Assembly (NCBI GenBank): GCA_020630675.1
Contig: JAHDIR010000005.1
Location: forward strand, 1-64,000
Direction of reading: 5' to 3'
Length of the DNA: 64,000 nt
Source of the DNA: Bdellovibrionales bacterium
Lineage (GTDB): Bacteria > Bdellovibrionota > Bdellovibrionia > Bdellovibrionales > UBA1609
The translations under genes were made by a program, and so were the position numbers. Of the stretch, positions 28,614 through 37,739 are shown in pieces. The stretch's first letter is position 1, and each line of letters starts with the position of its first letter. Below the pieces are notes generated by a model. The model was given only the letters and a program-made list of their open reading frames with translations, had not been told where the DNA came from and did not search any database.

Positions 28614-31586
28614 TTAAAAGACCTCCTTAGAGTTTTTAATTTTATCAATTCTTTCTTTAAGGTAAGAAACCATGCTTTGGTTTCCAGCCTGTTTTTCTAC
28701 CGATAACAATTGATTTAAATAAGATACATTCATAGGGTCTTTTCTTACACTTTCGCGCGCGGCCTCTAAAGTTTGAAGGCTTGGCACTGACACCTTAGGC
28801 TGGTTTTTGTAGCCAGCAATAATCATTTCAATTTTACTTTTGATTACGATGGGAGCAATCTCAGTAATATAATTCAATTCCTTCTCATAACGCTTACAAA
28901 CTAAGACTGAGCAGTTTTTAAATTGCCCCTCAAAAGCTTGAACTAAATTAGGGTCGACCCAGAACTTTTCATAAGTGGAGTTTAGTTCTTTAGCCTTTAT
29001 GCTATATGGTGAGGCCTGTTGAGATAATAACTGCAAATACTGTTGTTGTTCTTGAGATGAGAGCCCTTCTGGTATTGGTAACGAAATCAGTTCTTTATAA
29101 AAGCGGTCTGACTGATCAGCTAATAACCGAACACTAACCACTTGAGACAGCCAATCTTCTTTTTGAGCTGCACGACCAACTGCTTTTTCTAGTTGATTTA
29201 AATAACTAATTCTTTTCTTTAACGATTTATTTAAAGTTTTTTGGTTGGCGGTCGTTATTTGATGAGAAGTTAATTGTTCTTTAAGACTATCAAACTTTGT
29301 TAAAAAACCAATTCTCCAAATAGACTTACCACCAGCGGTATTGGCAAATGACTTATTTTTTAGTAAGTGAGTGCCCACTTTAGGGTTTTCACTTTCAATG
29401 GCTAAGTTATAATACAAGCTCGTGTAGAGCTCTGGTTGTTGAGATAGAATTTTTTTATATTTCTTAAGGGCTTGTAGTTTGTTACTCGAGCTTTCCACCT
29501 TCATCAAAGCAACGGCTCTTGCTTTTTCTTTATTTTTTGTTTTCTTTAAAAATTGATCTAAATAAATATTTTTCTTAGCCCCTGAAAGCTCTGTTAACAT
29601 AGCCAACTTTAGTGCTTTTTGAGATGGGGTTAAACTGGATAGTTTTAACTTTTGATTGGCCTCAAGGGCTGATTTAAAATCAAGGCGAAGCTCTGCCAAC
29701 CAAGCTTTTTTGCCCAAAGCAAGTTGCCTGTCAGTTTCTGTTGAAGCCTTAAAACCCAAGAGCTCATTGGCAGCCAAACCCATATCATCGTATCGCTTAA
29801 GTTTTTCAGCCAATAACATTTTGTTTTTATAATAATTAAGCTTTACTGATTCACTAGCTCCCGCAAGACTTATCCTAGAAAGAGCTGCCCAAGCCTTGTC
29901 GGTGGCTTCAGGGTCATCGAGGTTTTGAGAAATTTTAGCTGACTGATTCAAAATGGACTTTTTACTAATCTCTAAGTATTCAGAGCTTTTGTCTTTAAAC
30001 CGACTTGCAAACTCAGATGACCAAACTTCAATGTCTTTGTCTTTCTTTAAAATGACTAGGGCATCTAAAGCCAAGTCGGCCGCTTGTTGCTTAACTTTTA
30101 TTGAAGAGCTACCTGGCAACAAAGCCACAGCTTTTAAAGCGACAGAAGCTTGTTCATACTTTTTATTTTCATATAATCTATGAGCCTGTTGATATTTTAC
30201 ATCAACAATTTTAGATTTTTCTGTGCTCTTTGAGAGGTAATAGTTATAGGCTCTGACCTTCATTGCTTCATCAGAAGACATTTCAGACAGCTCTACATAA
30301 AGTAGTAGAATTTTTTCTTTTACGGGAATGTCTTTGCCCGAAGGTGGAACCGTTTGAGCTTCATGAGCAGCAATATAAAATTGTTCCGTTTGTGGCCAAT
30401 CCTTAACTTTTTGTGCAGCCTGAGCCCCCCACAATAGCATATCTACTTCTTTTGGAAATACCGATATATATTCTTTATAAGCCCCAACCAATTGAGCACT
30501 AGATTTTTTTTCATCTCTATTCCAATCAAGAATATACTTTCTTAACCTAACTTTAAGTTCTTTACAGCTATCATCACCGGCACAACCTTCAACTTGAGAC
30601 CAAAGCGCCAAAGAACGACTAAAGTGGCCCAAAGACTCCTTCATTTGTCCTTGCTCGCGTTCAAGTTGGGCCAGGCGAATATGGTGCTCAAGACGCTTTT
30701 TAGGGTTAGTTTCTGAATTCATTACTAATTGCCAAACTTGAGAGGCTAATTTCTTCTTACCAATACGCTCAAGCTCAGATGCAAAGTAATCAATATTACT
30801 TTGTCGAGTCGATGGAGGGCTTAACTTATAGATTTGCTGAGCATCTTCGATAGTTGCTGCTGACTTTGTATAAAATGTGGCTAAATCTCTGGAAACTTCT
30901 TCTTTAAACTCATTATCGACGGAAATCACATCTGCCCCACCGTTTCTAGTGAGAAGCTCGGGGGTTATTAAAATTTTTGATAAACCCGCGATACCTAATT
31001 TAACTTGACCGTTATTAAATTGGCACCAGGAATGCTTGTAGTAAGCTAAACCTTTTCTTTTTTTAAACTTACTGTTTTTTACTTTTTCATAAAGAGGAGC
31101 AGCTTTTGCAAAGTTTCTATCTTTAAAAAACATTTCAGCTAGCGAAAATGTGGCCTCATAAGCCAATTCTGTATCCGGGAATTTTTTCATTGTGTCTAAG
31201 TATAATTTTTTCGCCTTATCATCCTGACTATTCAGTTGATAAAGGTGTCCCATCTGCACCAAGATTTTGCCTTTTTTAGAGGACGGCAGCTTTTCAATTG
31301 CTTCTTGATAATAGCCAAGAGCTTCTTTTCTTTCTTTAGAACCCGCAAAACAATTGCTAACACAACCTTGGTTAACCTCTGTCATGGTTAATTTTCTAGC
31401 TTTATCTGACAACAAGTCAGCCAAACGCAATGTAATCAAAGGCATTGATGGATCATTGGGAGCTAACTGCATTTTAACTTTTTTGAATTTTTTAATTAGC
31501 AATTCGCTCTGGTCGGCATGGGAACTTACAACAAAAAGTTGACTCGACACCAATATACAAAATGACACTAAAACACTTGTTCTCAT
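28614..31586 (-). CDS. Large periplasmic TPR protein of the gliding-type operon
   Basis: A protein of about 990 residues with a signal peptide and many TPR-type helix pairs: EALGYYQEAIEKLP, ILVQMGHLYQLNSQDDKAKKLY, AYEATFSLAEMFFKDRNFAKAAPLYEKV and later degenerate repeats to the end (SLQTLEAARESVRKDP near the C-terminus). It resembles the long periplasmic TPR proteins of Myxococcus and Bdellovibrio gliding clusters (GltD/GltE class) and is probably a scaffold. The ATG at 31586 is chosen because AAGGGAG lies 7-8 nt upstream; GTG 31592 would be too close to it. It follows the ExbD gene by about 25 nt. Confidence 0.75.
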   Translation of the reverse strand: MRTSVLVSFCILVSSQLFVVSSHADQSELLIKKFKKVKMQLAPNDPSMPLITLRLADLLSDKARKLTMTEVNQGCVSNCFAGSKERKEALGYYQEAIEKLPSSKKGKILVQMGHLYQLNSQDDKAKKLYLDTMKKFPDTELAYEATFSLAEMFFKDRNFAKAAPLYEKVKNSKFKKRKGLAYYKHSWCQFNNGQVKLGIAGLSKILITPELLTRNGGADVISVDNEFKEEVSRDLATFYTKSAATIEDAQQIYKLSPPSTRQSNIDYFASELERIGKKKLASQVWQLVMNSETNPKKRLEHHIRLAQLEREQGQMKESLGHFSRSLALWSQVEGCAGDDSCKELKVRLRKYILDWNRDEKKSSAQLVGAYKEYISVFPKEVDMLLWGAQAAQKVKDWPQTEQFYIAAHEAQTVPPSGKDIPVKEKILLLYVELSEMSSDEAMKVRAYNYYLSKSTEKSKIVDVKYQQAHRLYENKKYEQASVALKAVALLPGSSSIKVKQQAADLALDALVILKKDKDIEVWSSEFASRFKDKSSEYLEISKKSILNQSAKISQNLDDPEATDKAWAALSRISLAGASESVKLNYYKNKMLLAEKLKRYDDMGLAANELLGFKASTETDRQLALGKKAWLAELRLDFKSALEANQKLKLSSLTPSQKALKLAMLTELSGAKKNIYLDQFLKKTKNKEKARAVALMKVESSSNKLQALKKYKKILSQQPELYTSLYYNLAIESENPKVGTHLLKNKSFANTAGGKSIWRIGFLTKFDSLKEQLTSHQITTANQKTLNKSLKKRISYLNQLEKAVGRAAQKEDWLSQVVSVRLLADQSDRFYKELISLPIPEGLSSQEQQQYLQLLSQQASPYSIKAKELNSTYEKFWVDPNLVQAFEGQFKNCSVLVCKRYEKELNYITEIAPIVIKSKIEMIIAGYKNQPKVSVPSLQTLEAARESVRKDPMNVSYLNQLLSVEKQAGNQSMVSYLKERIDKIKNSKEVF

Positions 31587-31611
31587 CAACACTCTCCCTT
31601 CCGGTGGGATA

Positions 31612-32109
31612 CTATTTTGCTAACACAGCAAATTTTATTTCACTAAAACCTGTCTGGCTTCCAGCCAAAACAATTTGGTTTATGGCTTCATATTTTGTTT
31701 TTTTATCCGCTTGTAAAATAAGGCTTGGCTCCTGCTCATCACCAATTCTTCTTTCACTTAACTGTTTTTTGATTTCAATAAACTTAGAAACTAGATCTTT
31801 TTGAGCAATCTCTTCGTTTTCAATGAATATTTTATCCACTTCTAATCTAACAATAGTGCTTCTTTCTAACTCCTGAGCTTTTGCAGCTTCAGGCAATTTC
31901 ATATCTTTACTAATGGTTATGATTTCTCCTGAGCTCGAGAAACTCACAAGCAAATAAATAACTAAAATAGAAAAGGCATCAACCAAGGGTGTTAGCATGA
32001 CTGTTGTTTCCAACATCTTCTTTTTTTCGCCACCTTTCGGACTTAACTGAGAAGCCTGATCCAAAGGGCTTAGGGTAGGGTTTTGATTTAAAATATTATT
32101 ATTCACCAC
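31612..32109 (-). CDS. ExbD/TolR family protein with catalytic-type Asp
   Basis: A 165-residue protein with a short cytoplasmic N-terminus, one transmembrane helix containing the key protonatable Asp (LTPLVDAFSILVIYLLVS) and a periplasmic TolR-type domain (KTKYEAINQIVLAGSQTGFSEIKFAV). It should form the proton-driven motor with the TolQ-like protein. The start is GTG with GAGGAG upstream. It is the second of two ExbD-like genes in tandem, as in the AglR-AglQ-AglS arrangement. Confidence 0.85.
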   Translation of the reverse strand: MVNNNILNQNPTLSPLDQASQLSPKGGEKKKMLETTVMLTPLVDAFSILVIYLLVSFSSSGEIITISKDMKLPEAAKAQELERSTIVRLEVDKIFIENEEIAQKDLVSKFIEIKKQLSERRIGDEQEPSLILQADKKTKYEAINQIVLAGSQTGFSEIKFAVLAK

Positions 32110-32118
32110 AAAGCTCCT

Positions 32119-32571
32119 CTATAAAGGGTTTAAACCAAGGTCATTAATTCCAGCTTTTTTAAACTGATCCATAAGACCGATCACTTCTTCATAATCTGAT
32201 TTGGCTTGCGGTCGAATCAGAGCCATCTTTAATTTAGGAAGAGCTTTTTGAATTTGAACAATCTTTTCCCCAAGGGCATCAAAGTCAATTTTTCCATCTA
32301 AGCCTTGCACAGAAATTCTTTTAAGAACCTTAGGGGCCCTAGGAGCGTCTTGCAGTTTTAGCTGAAGCCCGCCCTTTTTAAGCATATCTACCCAAACCAC
32401 CGGAACTTTCTCTTTATCCTTAGAGGATTGCCCCCCAACAGCTTGCTTAATATTCAAAGACCCTATTTGCACCCATATTACTGATAACAAAAGTGAACAT
32501 ATTAAAACTGACAAAAGAGATATAAAAGCAATCAGGTTAACTTCTGTGTCTAAGTTTTTCTTTCCTTTCAT
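32119..32571 (-). CDS. ExbD/TolR-like protein lacking the transmembrane Asp
   Basis: A 150-residue protein with the ExbD architecture (cytoplasmic lead EVNL, one transmembrane helix, periplasmic domain ending KSDYEEVIGLMDQFKKAGINDLGL). The helix reads LIAFISLLSVLICSLLLSV, and the Asp found in ExbD, TolR and in its own neighbour is absent. It may form a mixed dimer with the Asp-bearing paralogue. The ATG at 32571 is preferred over GTG 32574 because GAGG sits 8 nt upstream. It starts about 11 nt after the TolQ-like gene. Confidence 0.8.
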   Translation of the reverse strand: MKGKKNLDTEVNLIAFISLLSVLICSLLLSVIWVQIGSLNIKQAVGGQSSKDKEKVPVVWVDMLKKGGLQLKLQDAPRAPKVLKRISVQGLDGKIDFDALGEKIVQIQKALPKLKMALIRPQAKSDYEEVIGLMDQFKKAGINDLGLNPL

Positions 32572-32582
32572 CACTTCAACCT

Positions 32583-33296
32583 CTAAGCGTCAGTCGTTGG
32601 CTCTAAACTTCCTCTTTCTTTTCGCTCTTTTCTAGCGCCTCTAATTTGGGTAGGCTCATAAGCATAACTTAACCAGTTAAATACTTTCAAAGCGCCTTGA
32701 TTTAGGTCTTCAGCTAGGTCATTAGTTCTATTTGATAAAACGGAGTACATGATGATTGCCGGAATTGCCATGATAAGGCCGTAAGCCGTTGTGTTCATGG
32801 CAACAGATATACCCGAAGAAAGCAAAGCTGCTTTTTCCGTTGGGTTGGCGTAAGACACAGCTGCAAAAGATTGAATCATACCAACGATGGTTCCCAGTAG
32901 CCCTGTCAAGGTTCCGACATTGGCTAGCATAGAAAGAAAGCCTGTCCTTTTTTCCAGCTTAGCATTTTCGCTAATAAGAACTTCATCCATCTTTCCCTTG
33001 ATTTCTTCTTTACCACCAAGGTTCATAGCTGACTTTGTTCCTGCTTTAACTGCACCAGCCAAAGGGTGAACTTGCTGCTCACGCTCCATATTGTCATATA
33101 TATCTTTTAAGTTTCCTCTTTTGATATCTTTTTCCAAAGATTCAGCAAAGTTTAACTCACCTATTTTTTTCTTCATATAAAGAGAAAAAACTCTTTCTAT
33201 CATGATTGCAAAAGAAACCAATTGAAGCGTGAGAATTACCCACATCCAAACTCCACCCTGCAAGAAAGCCGATGAAATTGTAGAAAAGACACCCAT
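32583..33296 (-). CDS. TolQ/ExbB/AglR-like proton-channel protein
   Basis: A 237-residue inner-membrane protein with three transmembrane helices: about 14-33, about 120-145 (ANVGTLTGLLGTIVGMIQSF, with the channel Thr) and about 155-185 (GISVAMNTTAYGLIMAIPAI). This is the MotA/TolQ/ExbB signature. It is the first gene of the ten-gene operon and, with the two ExbD-like proteins, would be the proton-motive-force motor. GGAGG precedes the ATG and a good promoter lies about 100 nt upstream. The C-terminus ends in a charged, Arg-Lys-rich tail. Confidence 0.9.
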   Translation of the reverse strand: MGVFSTISSAFLQGGVWMWVILTLQLVSFAIMIERVFSLYMKKKIGELNFAESLEKDIKRGNLKDIYDNMEREQQVHPLAGAVKAGTKSAMNLGGKEEIKGKMDEVLISENAKLEKRTGFLSMLANVGTLTGLLGTIVGMIQSFAAVSYANPTEKAALLSSGISVAMNTTAYGLIMAIPAIIMYSVLSNRTNDLAEDLNQGALKVFNWLSYAYEPTQIRGARKERKERGSLEPTTDA

Positions 33297-33394
33297 AAAT
33301 CCTCCGTAATCTATTTTTGCTTCATCCCTTGAAGCAATTTTTAAATTTTAAAAAACAAGTAGCCTCTTGCTAATTATTTTTTAAGCTGTGTGTT

Positions 33395-33424
33395 ATTCAA
33401 CAAAATATATTTCTATTCTGTCAA
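33395..33424 (-). promoter_or_regulatory. Sigma70-type promoter of the ten-gene operon
   Basis: On the minus strand a consensus -35 TTGACA (33424-33419) is followed after 18 bp by TTGAAT (33400-33395, 4 of 6 matches to TATAAT). The start of transcription would fall about 90 nt upstream of the TolQ-like ATG. Confidence 0.5.
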
Positions 33425-33600
33425 ACGAAATCCTAATCAAAACCAACTGGCCCGCGTTACGAGAGCCCCTCTTATTTTTATGAAAAAACCCGCAAAGCAA
33501 AGACCATAGCCAACTCCATCGCTTTACTCAGAGTTTATTGATCAATAAAATACTTACATCAAAATCTATGACTAAATCTTATCTATTTAACCATTGCCAC

Positions 33601-33645
33601 AAAAGGTACGGACACACTTTCTGTGCAAAAAGTACGGACACACTT
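33601..33645 (-). repeat. Paired GTGTGTCCGTAC repeat (third copy)
   Basis: Plus strand AAAAGGTACGGACACACTTT (33601-33620), then AAAAAGTACGGACACACTT (33627-33645). Spacing and orientation equal the doublet at 20896-20940. No inverted partner was found nearby. Confidence 0.9.
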
Positions 33646-33758
33646 GTTGAAGGCAACAGAGAGCTAATGCTCTAAACCCCAACAATAAAACAAAAGTGTC
33701 TCATAATAATATATTTAAGCGGCTTATCCGGGCACTTGGTTTTATTTCCAAAATAGCT

Positions 33759-33786
33759 TTGATAGGCTGATAAACTTTATTATAGA
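33759..33786 (+). promoter_or_regulatory. Sigma70-type promoter of the pectate-lyase lipoprotein
   Basis: TTGATA (33759-33764), 16 bp, TATAGA (33781-33786). The predicted transcript start is only about 10-15 nt before the ATG at 33806, so the ribosome site AAGGGG would be at the very 5' end. Confidence 0.45.
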
Positions 33787-33805
33787 ATAGAGCTAAGGGG
33801 ATTTT

Positions 33806-35473
33806 ATGGGAAACTTTGGAAAATCAGCACTTTCTATCATGCTTTGTGCCTTACCACTTTTATATGTTAATTGTGGTGAGTTTCAAAATTCTGCTGGCTT
33901 TGGCTCTCTAGAACAAGCTTCTACAGGTTCAAACTCCACTGATCAAAACACTAACAACAGTGAAATAAATAGCCCTGAAAAGGGCCCGCAGACAACTCCT
34001 TCTTCGCCAAACCCAGAGGCCACCCCAGAAACAACACCCGGACCAGAAACTGAGCAGCCAACCCAAGAGTCGCCCCCAAGTTCAACCTCTTACATTCCAG
34101 ATAACACTCCCCTTAAAGTTTTTCCAGGAGCCCAAGGCTTCGGAACTGAATCCCCCGGGGGGCGCGGTGGTGAAATTTGTATCGTTGAAAATTTAAATGA
34201 CTCAGGCCCTGGAAGCCTTAGACATTGTGCTCAAGAACTTAAAAATCGTCGTATTGTTGTTTTTAGAACCGGCGGTACCATTTTACTAAAAAAACCTTTA
34301 ATTATTTCTAATCCATACATTTCCATCTACGGACAAACGGCTCCCGGTAGTGGTATACTGGTTCGCTCCTCTCCCTCTGATGCTGGAGGAACCCTATATA
34401 TTAAAACTCATCACGTCCTTATACAGCACTTAAGGTTTAGAGCGGGAACTAGCAATGTCAACGCCAGCGCCTGCTGTCGTGATGCTGCCAGCATCTCCTC
34501 ATCTAAAAAGGGAGAGGTTCACCATATCATTCTTGACCACAATTCATTTTCTTGGGGTGCCGATGAGGTTCTTGATACTTGGTACGATGTTCAAAATATT
34601 ACATTTAGTCATAATATTATTTCTGAAGGTTTATACGATAATGGTTCCAACTCTGAAGGACCTGCCGGTAGAGGTTTTTTAATTGGCTCAGAAGGCTCAG
34701 GAAATATTACATTACACCACAACCTAATGATCCATAACTACACAAGAAACCCGCAAATTAAAACCAGCGGAATCGTTGATATCGTCAATAACCTCACTTA
34801 CCACTGGACAGGAAGAGCCGCCATTCAACAAACCTCTTTTGGTCCACAAAAAGTAAACTGGGTTAAGAACCTTTGGATAGCAGAAAGAAACCATGCTGAT
34901 GGACAAAATAGTCCTATTGTTTTTGGGGATATTTCTTTTTCTGGCGGAGCCAATGACTCCAAAAAAAATATGTACTTAAAAGGAAACATTGGCTACCACC
35001 GATCTTCCAACAGCATGCCAGAATGGGCTGGAGTTTTTACTGGAATTAATAAAAAATATAATCCAAGCTTAGGCTACCACAACGCCACTCGCTTTAAAGC
35101 CCCACCAGTGAATGAAGTTGAAGCTTCTGAGTTAGAAAAATACTTTGAAACCAATGGAGTGGGAGCTACGGCTCCCGTGCAAGACAGCGTTGATACTCGC
35201 TTAATGAAAGAACTTAAAACAAGAACAGGAAAAGTTCCTAATTGCGTTTCTAGGACCGACCGAAACTCTGAAGACCGCTGCAAAATAAACGCAGGGGGTT
35301 GGCCCACTATGGATAAAGGCCAGTCCATTACTGATAAAGACAAAGATGGGATACCAGACTCTTGGGAAGTGGCCAATGGCCTTAACCCCAACGACCCTAA
35401 AGATTCTCAGCAAGATGCCAACAATGACGGCTACACAAACTTTGAAGATTGGATTTATTCTTTAGGGTTTTAA
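33806..35473 (+). CDS. Pectate-lyase-like (PL1-type) lipoprotein, second copy
   Basis: A 555-residue protein with signal peptide and YVNC lipobox (Cys23), then a Pro/Thr/Glu-rich linker of about 70 residues. The catalytic part begins FPGAQGFG...GGRGGE, VENLNDSGPGSLR, and carries the beta-helix motif LDHNSFSWGADEV. The C-terminal DKDKDGIPDSWEVANGLNPNDP ... DGYTNFEDW is a calcium-binding thrombospondin-3-type end. It is closer to classical PL1-like sequences than the copy at 3.5 kb. AAGGGGATTTT immediately precedes the ATG. It should act on an acidic polysaccharide outside the cell. Confidence 0.85.
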   Translation: MGNFGKSALSIMLCALPLLYVNCGEFQNSAGFGSLEQASTGSNSTDQNTNNSEINSPEKGPQTTPSSPNPEATPETTPGPETEQPTQESPPSSTSYIPDNTPLKVFPGAQGFGTESPGGRGGEICIVENLNDSGPGSLRHCAQELKNRRIVVFRTGGTILLKKPLIISNPYISIYGQTAPGSGILVRSSPSDAGGTLYIKTHHVLIQHLRFRAGTSNVNASACCRDAASISSSKKGEVHHIILDHNSFSWGADEVLDTWYDVQNITFSHNIISEGLYDNGSNSEGPAGRGFLIGSEGSGNITLHHNLMIHNYTRNPQIKTSGIVDIVNNLTYHWTGRAAIQQTSFGPQKVNWVKNLWIAERNHADGQNSPIVFGDISFSGGANDSKKNMYLKGNIGYHRSSNSMPEWAGVFTGINKKYNPSLGYHNATRFKAPPVNEVEASELEKYFETNGVGATAPVQDSVDTRLMKELKTRTGKVPNCVSRTDRNSEDRCKINAGGWPTMDKGQSITDKDKDGIPDSWEVANGLNPNDPKDSQQDANNDGYTNFEDWIYSLGF

Positions 35474-35479
35474 TAAAAT

Positions 35480-35818
35480 TTAAATTTTATTTTTTATTAT
35501 ATTTAAAGCGTAGCGCTCCCCCCACTTTCTAAGTGAAATTAAAATGGGCTTTAGAGTTTCTCCAGTAGCTGTTAAGCTATACTCTACGCGCGGAGGAACT
35601 TCTGGATAAGCTTCTCTATGTACTAGCCCATCCCTTTCTAAATCACGCAGCTGCTTGGTAAGCATTCTTTGCGTAATGCCACTGACCCTTCTCTGAAGCT
35701 CGTTAAAACGAATAGGCCCCTCTAAAAGATAAAAAAGAATTATACTTTTCCACTTTCCACCAAAAATATCTATGGATGCACCCACCGCGCATTTAGTTAT
35801 AAGTATCTGTTTTTTCAC
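35480..35818 (-). CDS. HxlR family redox/electrophile-responsive regulator
   Basis: A 112-residue winged-helix protein that matches HxlR: GGKWKSIILFYLLEGPIRFNEL, GITQRMLTKQLRDLERDGLVHREAYPEVPPRVEYSLT. Cys10 is at the position of the sensing Cys of YodB/HypR-type proteins that respond to quinones and other electrophiles. GTG start with AAGGA upstream. It is divergent from the oxidoreductase gene, across a spacer with a direct repeat. It probably represses that operon and itself. Confidence 0.9.
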   Translation of the reverse strand: MKKQILITKCAVGASIDIFGGKWKSIILFYLLEGPIRFNELQRRVSGITQRMLTKQLRDLERDGLVHREAYPEVPPRVEYSLTATGETLKPILISLRKWGERYALNIIKNKI

Positions 35819-35832
35819 AATAGTATCCTTTA

Positions 35833-35860
35833 TGTGCGTACCTGTTTTATTTGTGCGTAC
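35833..35860. promoter_or_regulatory. Direct-repeat operator candidate for HxlR regulator
   Basis: TGTGCGTAC occurs at 35833-35841 and 35852-35860, 19 bp apart (about two helical turns), in the region shared by the divergent promoters. Position and spacing suit binding of one or two HxlR dimers. No experimental site is known to me with this exact sequence. Confidence 0.5.
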
Positions 35861-35919
35861 TTGCTATTTATACACTAAAAGCTACAATTCAACAAACCTT
35901 TCACTCACTGGAGGCAAAT

Positions 35920-36921
35920 ATGAAAACAGTCGCTATGGTTTTATCTGAATACGGAGAAAGCGCACAGTTCAAAAAAGCAGAAATTGAATTACCAAATCTA
36001 AAGCCCAAACAAGTCCTCATAGAAGTTCACGCCACTAGCATTAATCCGGTGGATAACAAAATAATGAGGGGTGCCCCTATTGGACCAGAACTTCCTAATG
36101 CCTTGCATGGAGATGTTGTTGGTAAAGTGATCAAGCCCGGCTTAGATGTTACTGACTTTAAAGAAGGAGATATTGTTTTTGGTATTGCCGGAGGACTCAC
36201 CGGCTATTGCGGAGCTTCAGCGAATCATATGGTTGTTAACGAAGACCTGATTTACCATAAACCTAAGAACCTCAGCACCGACCAAGCTGCGGCCATCCCC
36301 TTGGTTTTTGTGACCGCCTATGAAGCCTTGGTAGAAAAAACAAAAGTAAAAACCGGAGACCAACTTTTAATTATTGGTGGCACCGGGGGCGTTGGCCATC
36401 AGGCCGTGCAGTTAGGTAAAATTTTAGGGGCAAAGGTGACAGCTGTTGTTTCGTCCAATGAACAAGGAGAAATTGCCAAATCACTTGGTGCCGACCAAGT
36501 GATTCAACGCCATGAAACCCCTTTGGAGAAGTATTGTGAGGTTGCTGGGGTTAAAAACGGGTTTGATGTAATTTTTGATACAGTGGGCGGCCCCAACCTT
36601 GAGAACGACTGGGATCTTGTCAGGCCAAACGGGCAAGTTGTTACAACCACCAGCATGGAGTCTCATGATTTAACACCTGTGCATATGAAGGGCATTAGTT
36701 TACATGTGGTTTTCATGTTACTTCCAATGTTAACCAACCAAGATCAAAAACGACACCAGAAAATCCTAAAGTTTTTAACTGATCAAGTGAATGAAGGGAA
36801 AATAAGACCCTTGATGGATAAAAAGAAGTTTGATTTGTCTGAAATAAATGAAGCACATGCTTATTTTGAAAGTGGGCAGCATATGGGAAAAATTATTATC
36901 GACAATACTCAACAAATTTAA
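35920..36921 (+). CDS. Zinc-independent quinone-oxidoreductase-like MDR enzyme
   Basis: A 333-residue medium-chain dehydrogenase/reductase: GroES-like N-terminus (ATSINPVDNKIMRG), NADPH-binding IIGGTGGVGHQAVQLGKILGA, then a FDTVGG motif. No zinc-ligand cluster is seen, as in quinone oxidoreductase (QOR) proteins that reduce quinones or enals. The ATG at 35920 has GGAGG at 6 nt. An upstream in-frame TTG at 35851 lies inside the regulatory repeat and is rejected as the start. First gene of a three-gene operon with the SDR and the DUF4437 lipoprotein. Confidence 0.9.
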   Translation: MKTVAMVLSEYGESAQFKKAEIELPNLKPKQVLIEVHATSINPVDNKIMRGAPIGPELPNALHGDVVGKVIKPGLDVTDFKEGDIVFGIAGGLTGYCGASANHMVVNEDLIYHKPKNLSTDQAAAIPLVFVTAYEALVEKTKVKTGDQLLIIGGTGGVGHQAVQLGKILGAKVTAVVSSNEQGEIAKSLGADQVIQRHETPLEKYCEVAGVKNGFDVIFDTVGGPNLENDWDLVRPNGQVVTTTSMESHDLTPVHMKGISLHVVFMLLPMLTNQDQKRHQKILKFLTDQVNEGKIRPLMDKKKFDLSEINEAHAYFESGQHMGKIIIDNTQQI

Positions 36922-36930
36922 AGGAATAAA

Positions 36931-37713
36931 ATGAAAAAAATCTTAATCACAGGAGCCACTGACGGTATTGGTCTTGAAACGGCAAGAAAATTAAAGTCTT
37001 TAGGCCATGAACTTCTTATTCACGGTCGAAACCCTGAAAAACTTGATCGCATTGGGGCTGAGCTGTCTAGCCCTACCTTTCAAGCAGATTTATCGGAACT
37101 TTCTCAAGTAAAAAAACTGGCCAAAGAAGTTTTAGAACACACTAAATCTTTAGACATACTAATTAATAATGCCGGTGTTTATAAAACCAAAAACCCCAAA
37201 GCAAAGAATGGTATGGATATTCGCTTTGTTGTTAACACCCTGTCGCCATATTTTTTAACAAAAACTCTACTTCCCAATATTAGCTCAGACGGCAGAGTTA
37301 TCAATTTGTCCTCGGCAGCGCAATCATCTGTTAATTTTCAAGCGTTGAAAGGTAACACCCAGCTTGATGATTTTAGCGCCTACGCTCAAAGTAAACTTGC
37401 CTTAACAATGTGGTCACAACATTTGGCTCATCAACAAAACACAAATGGGCCAATTGTCATATCTGTAAATCCAGGTTCACTTTTAGGCACAAAAATGGTA
37501 AGAGAAGGCTTTGGTACCTCTGGTAATGATATTAATATTGGCGTGAATATTTTAACCGAATTAGCCCTTGACGAAAAACACCTTGAATCTAATGGCAAGT
37601 ACTTTGATAATGACTCTGGACAATTTGCCAACCCTCAAGCTGATGGTTTGAATCTTGAAAAAACTAAAGAGCTAATATCTATACTTGAAGAGCAAATAGG
37701 ATCCTTTAGTTAG
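36931..37713 (+). CDS. Short-chain dehydrogenase/reductase
   Basis: A 260-residue SDR with TGATDGIG cofactor motif, NNAGV, the catalytic Ser in NLSSAAQ and Tyr-Lys in AYAQSK. Full length and intact. AAAGGA precedes the ATG, 9 nt after the oxidoreductase stop. The substrate is unknown; co-regulation with the HxlR system suggests handling of reactive carbonyls. Confidence 0.9.
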   Translation: MKKILITGATDGIGLETARKLKSLGHELLIHGRNPEKLDRIGAELSSPTFQADLSELSQVKKLAKEVLEHTKSLDILINNAGVYKTKNPKAKNGMDIRFVVNTLSPYFLTKTLLPNISSDGRVINLSSAAQSSVNFQALKGNTQLDDFSAYAQSKLALTMWSQHLAHQQNTNGPIVISVNPGSLLGTKMVREGFGTSGNDINIGVNILTELALDEKHLESNGKYFDNDSGQFANPQADGLNLEKTKELISILEEQIGSFS

Positions 37714-37739
37714 TTATTGACTCAACTTCGCGAGGTTTT

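Larger units (their letters stand above)
33297..33805. other. Divergent intergenic region with promoters, palindrome and repeat
   Basis: This 509-nt gap separates the gliding-type operon from the pectate-lyase gene. It holds the operon promoter (33395-33424), a perfect 16-bp palindrome TTTATTGATCAATAAA (33534-33549) about 110 nt upstream of that promoter, the repeat doublet (33601-33645) and the lyase promoter (33759-33786). No coding potential was found. Confidence 0.6.

Noticed and set aside
35851..35919. TTG start giving a 23-residue extension of the oxidoreductase
   Set aside because: It lies in the direct-repeat operator and lacks a ribosome site; ATG 35920 has GGAGG and begins at the conserved N-terminus.
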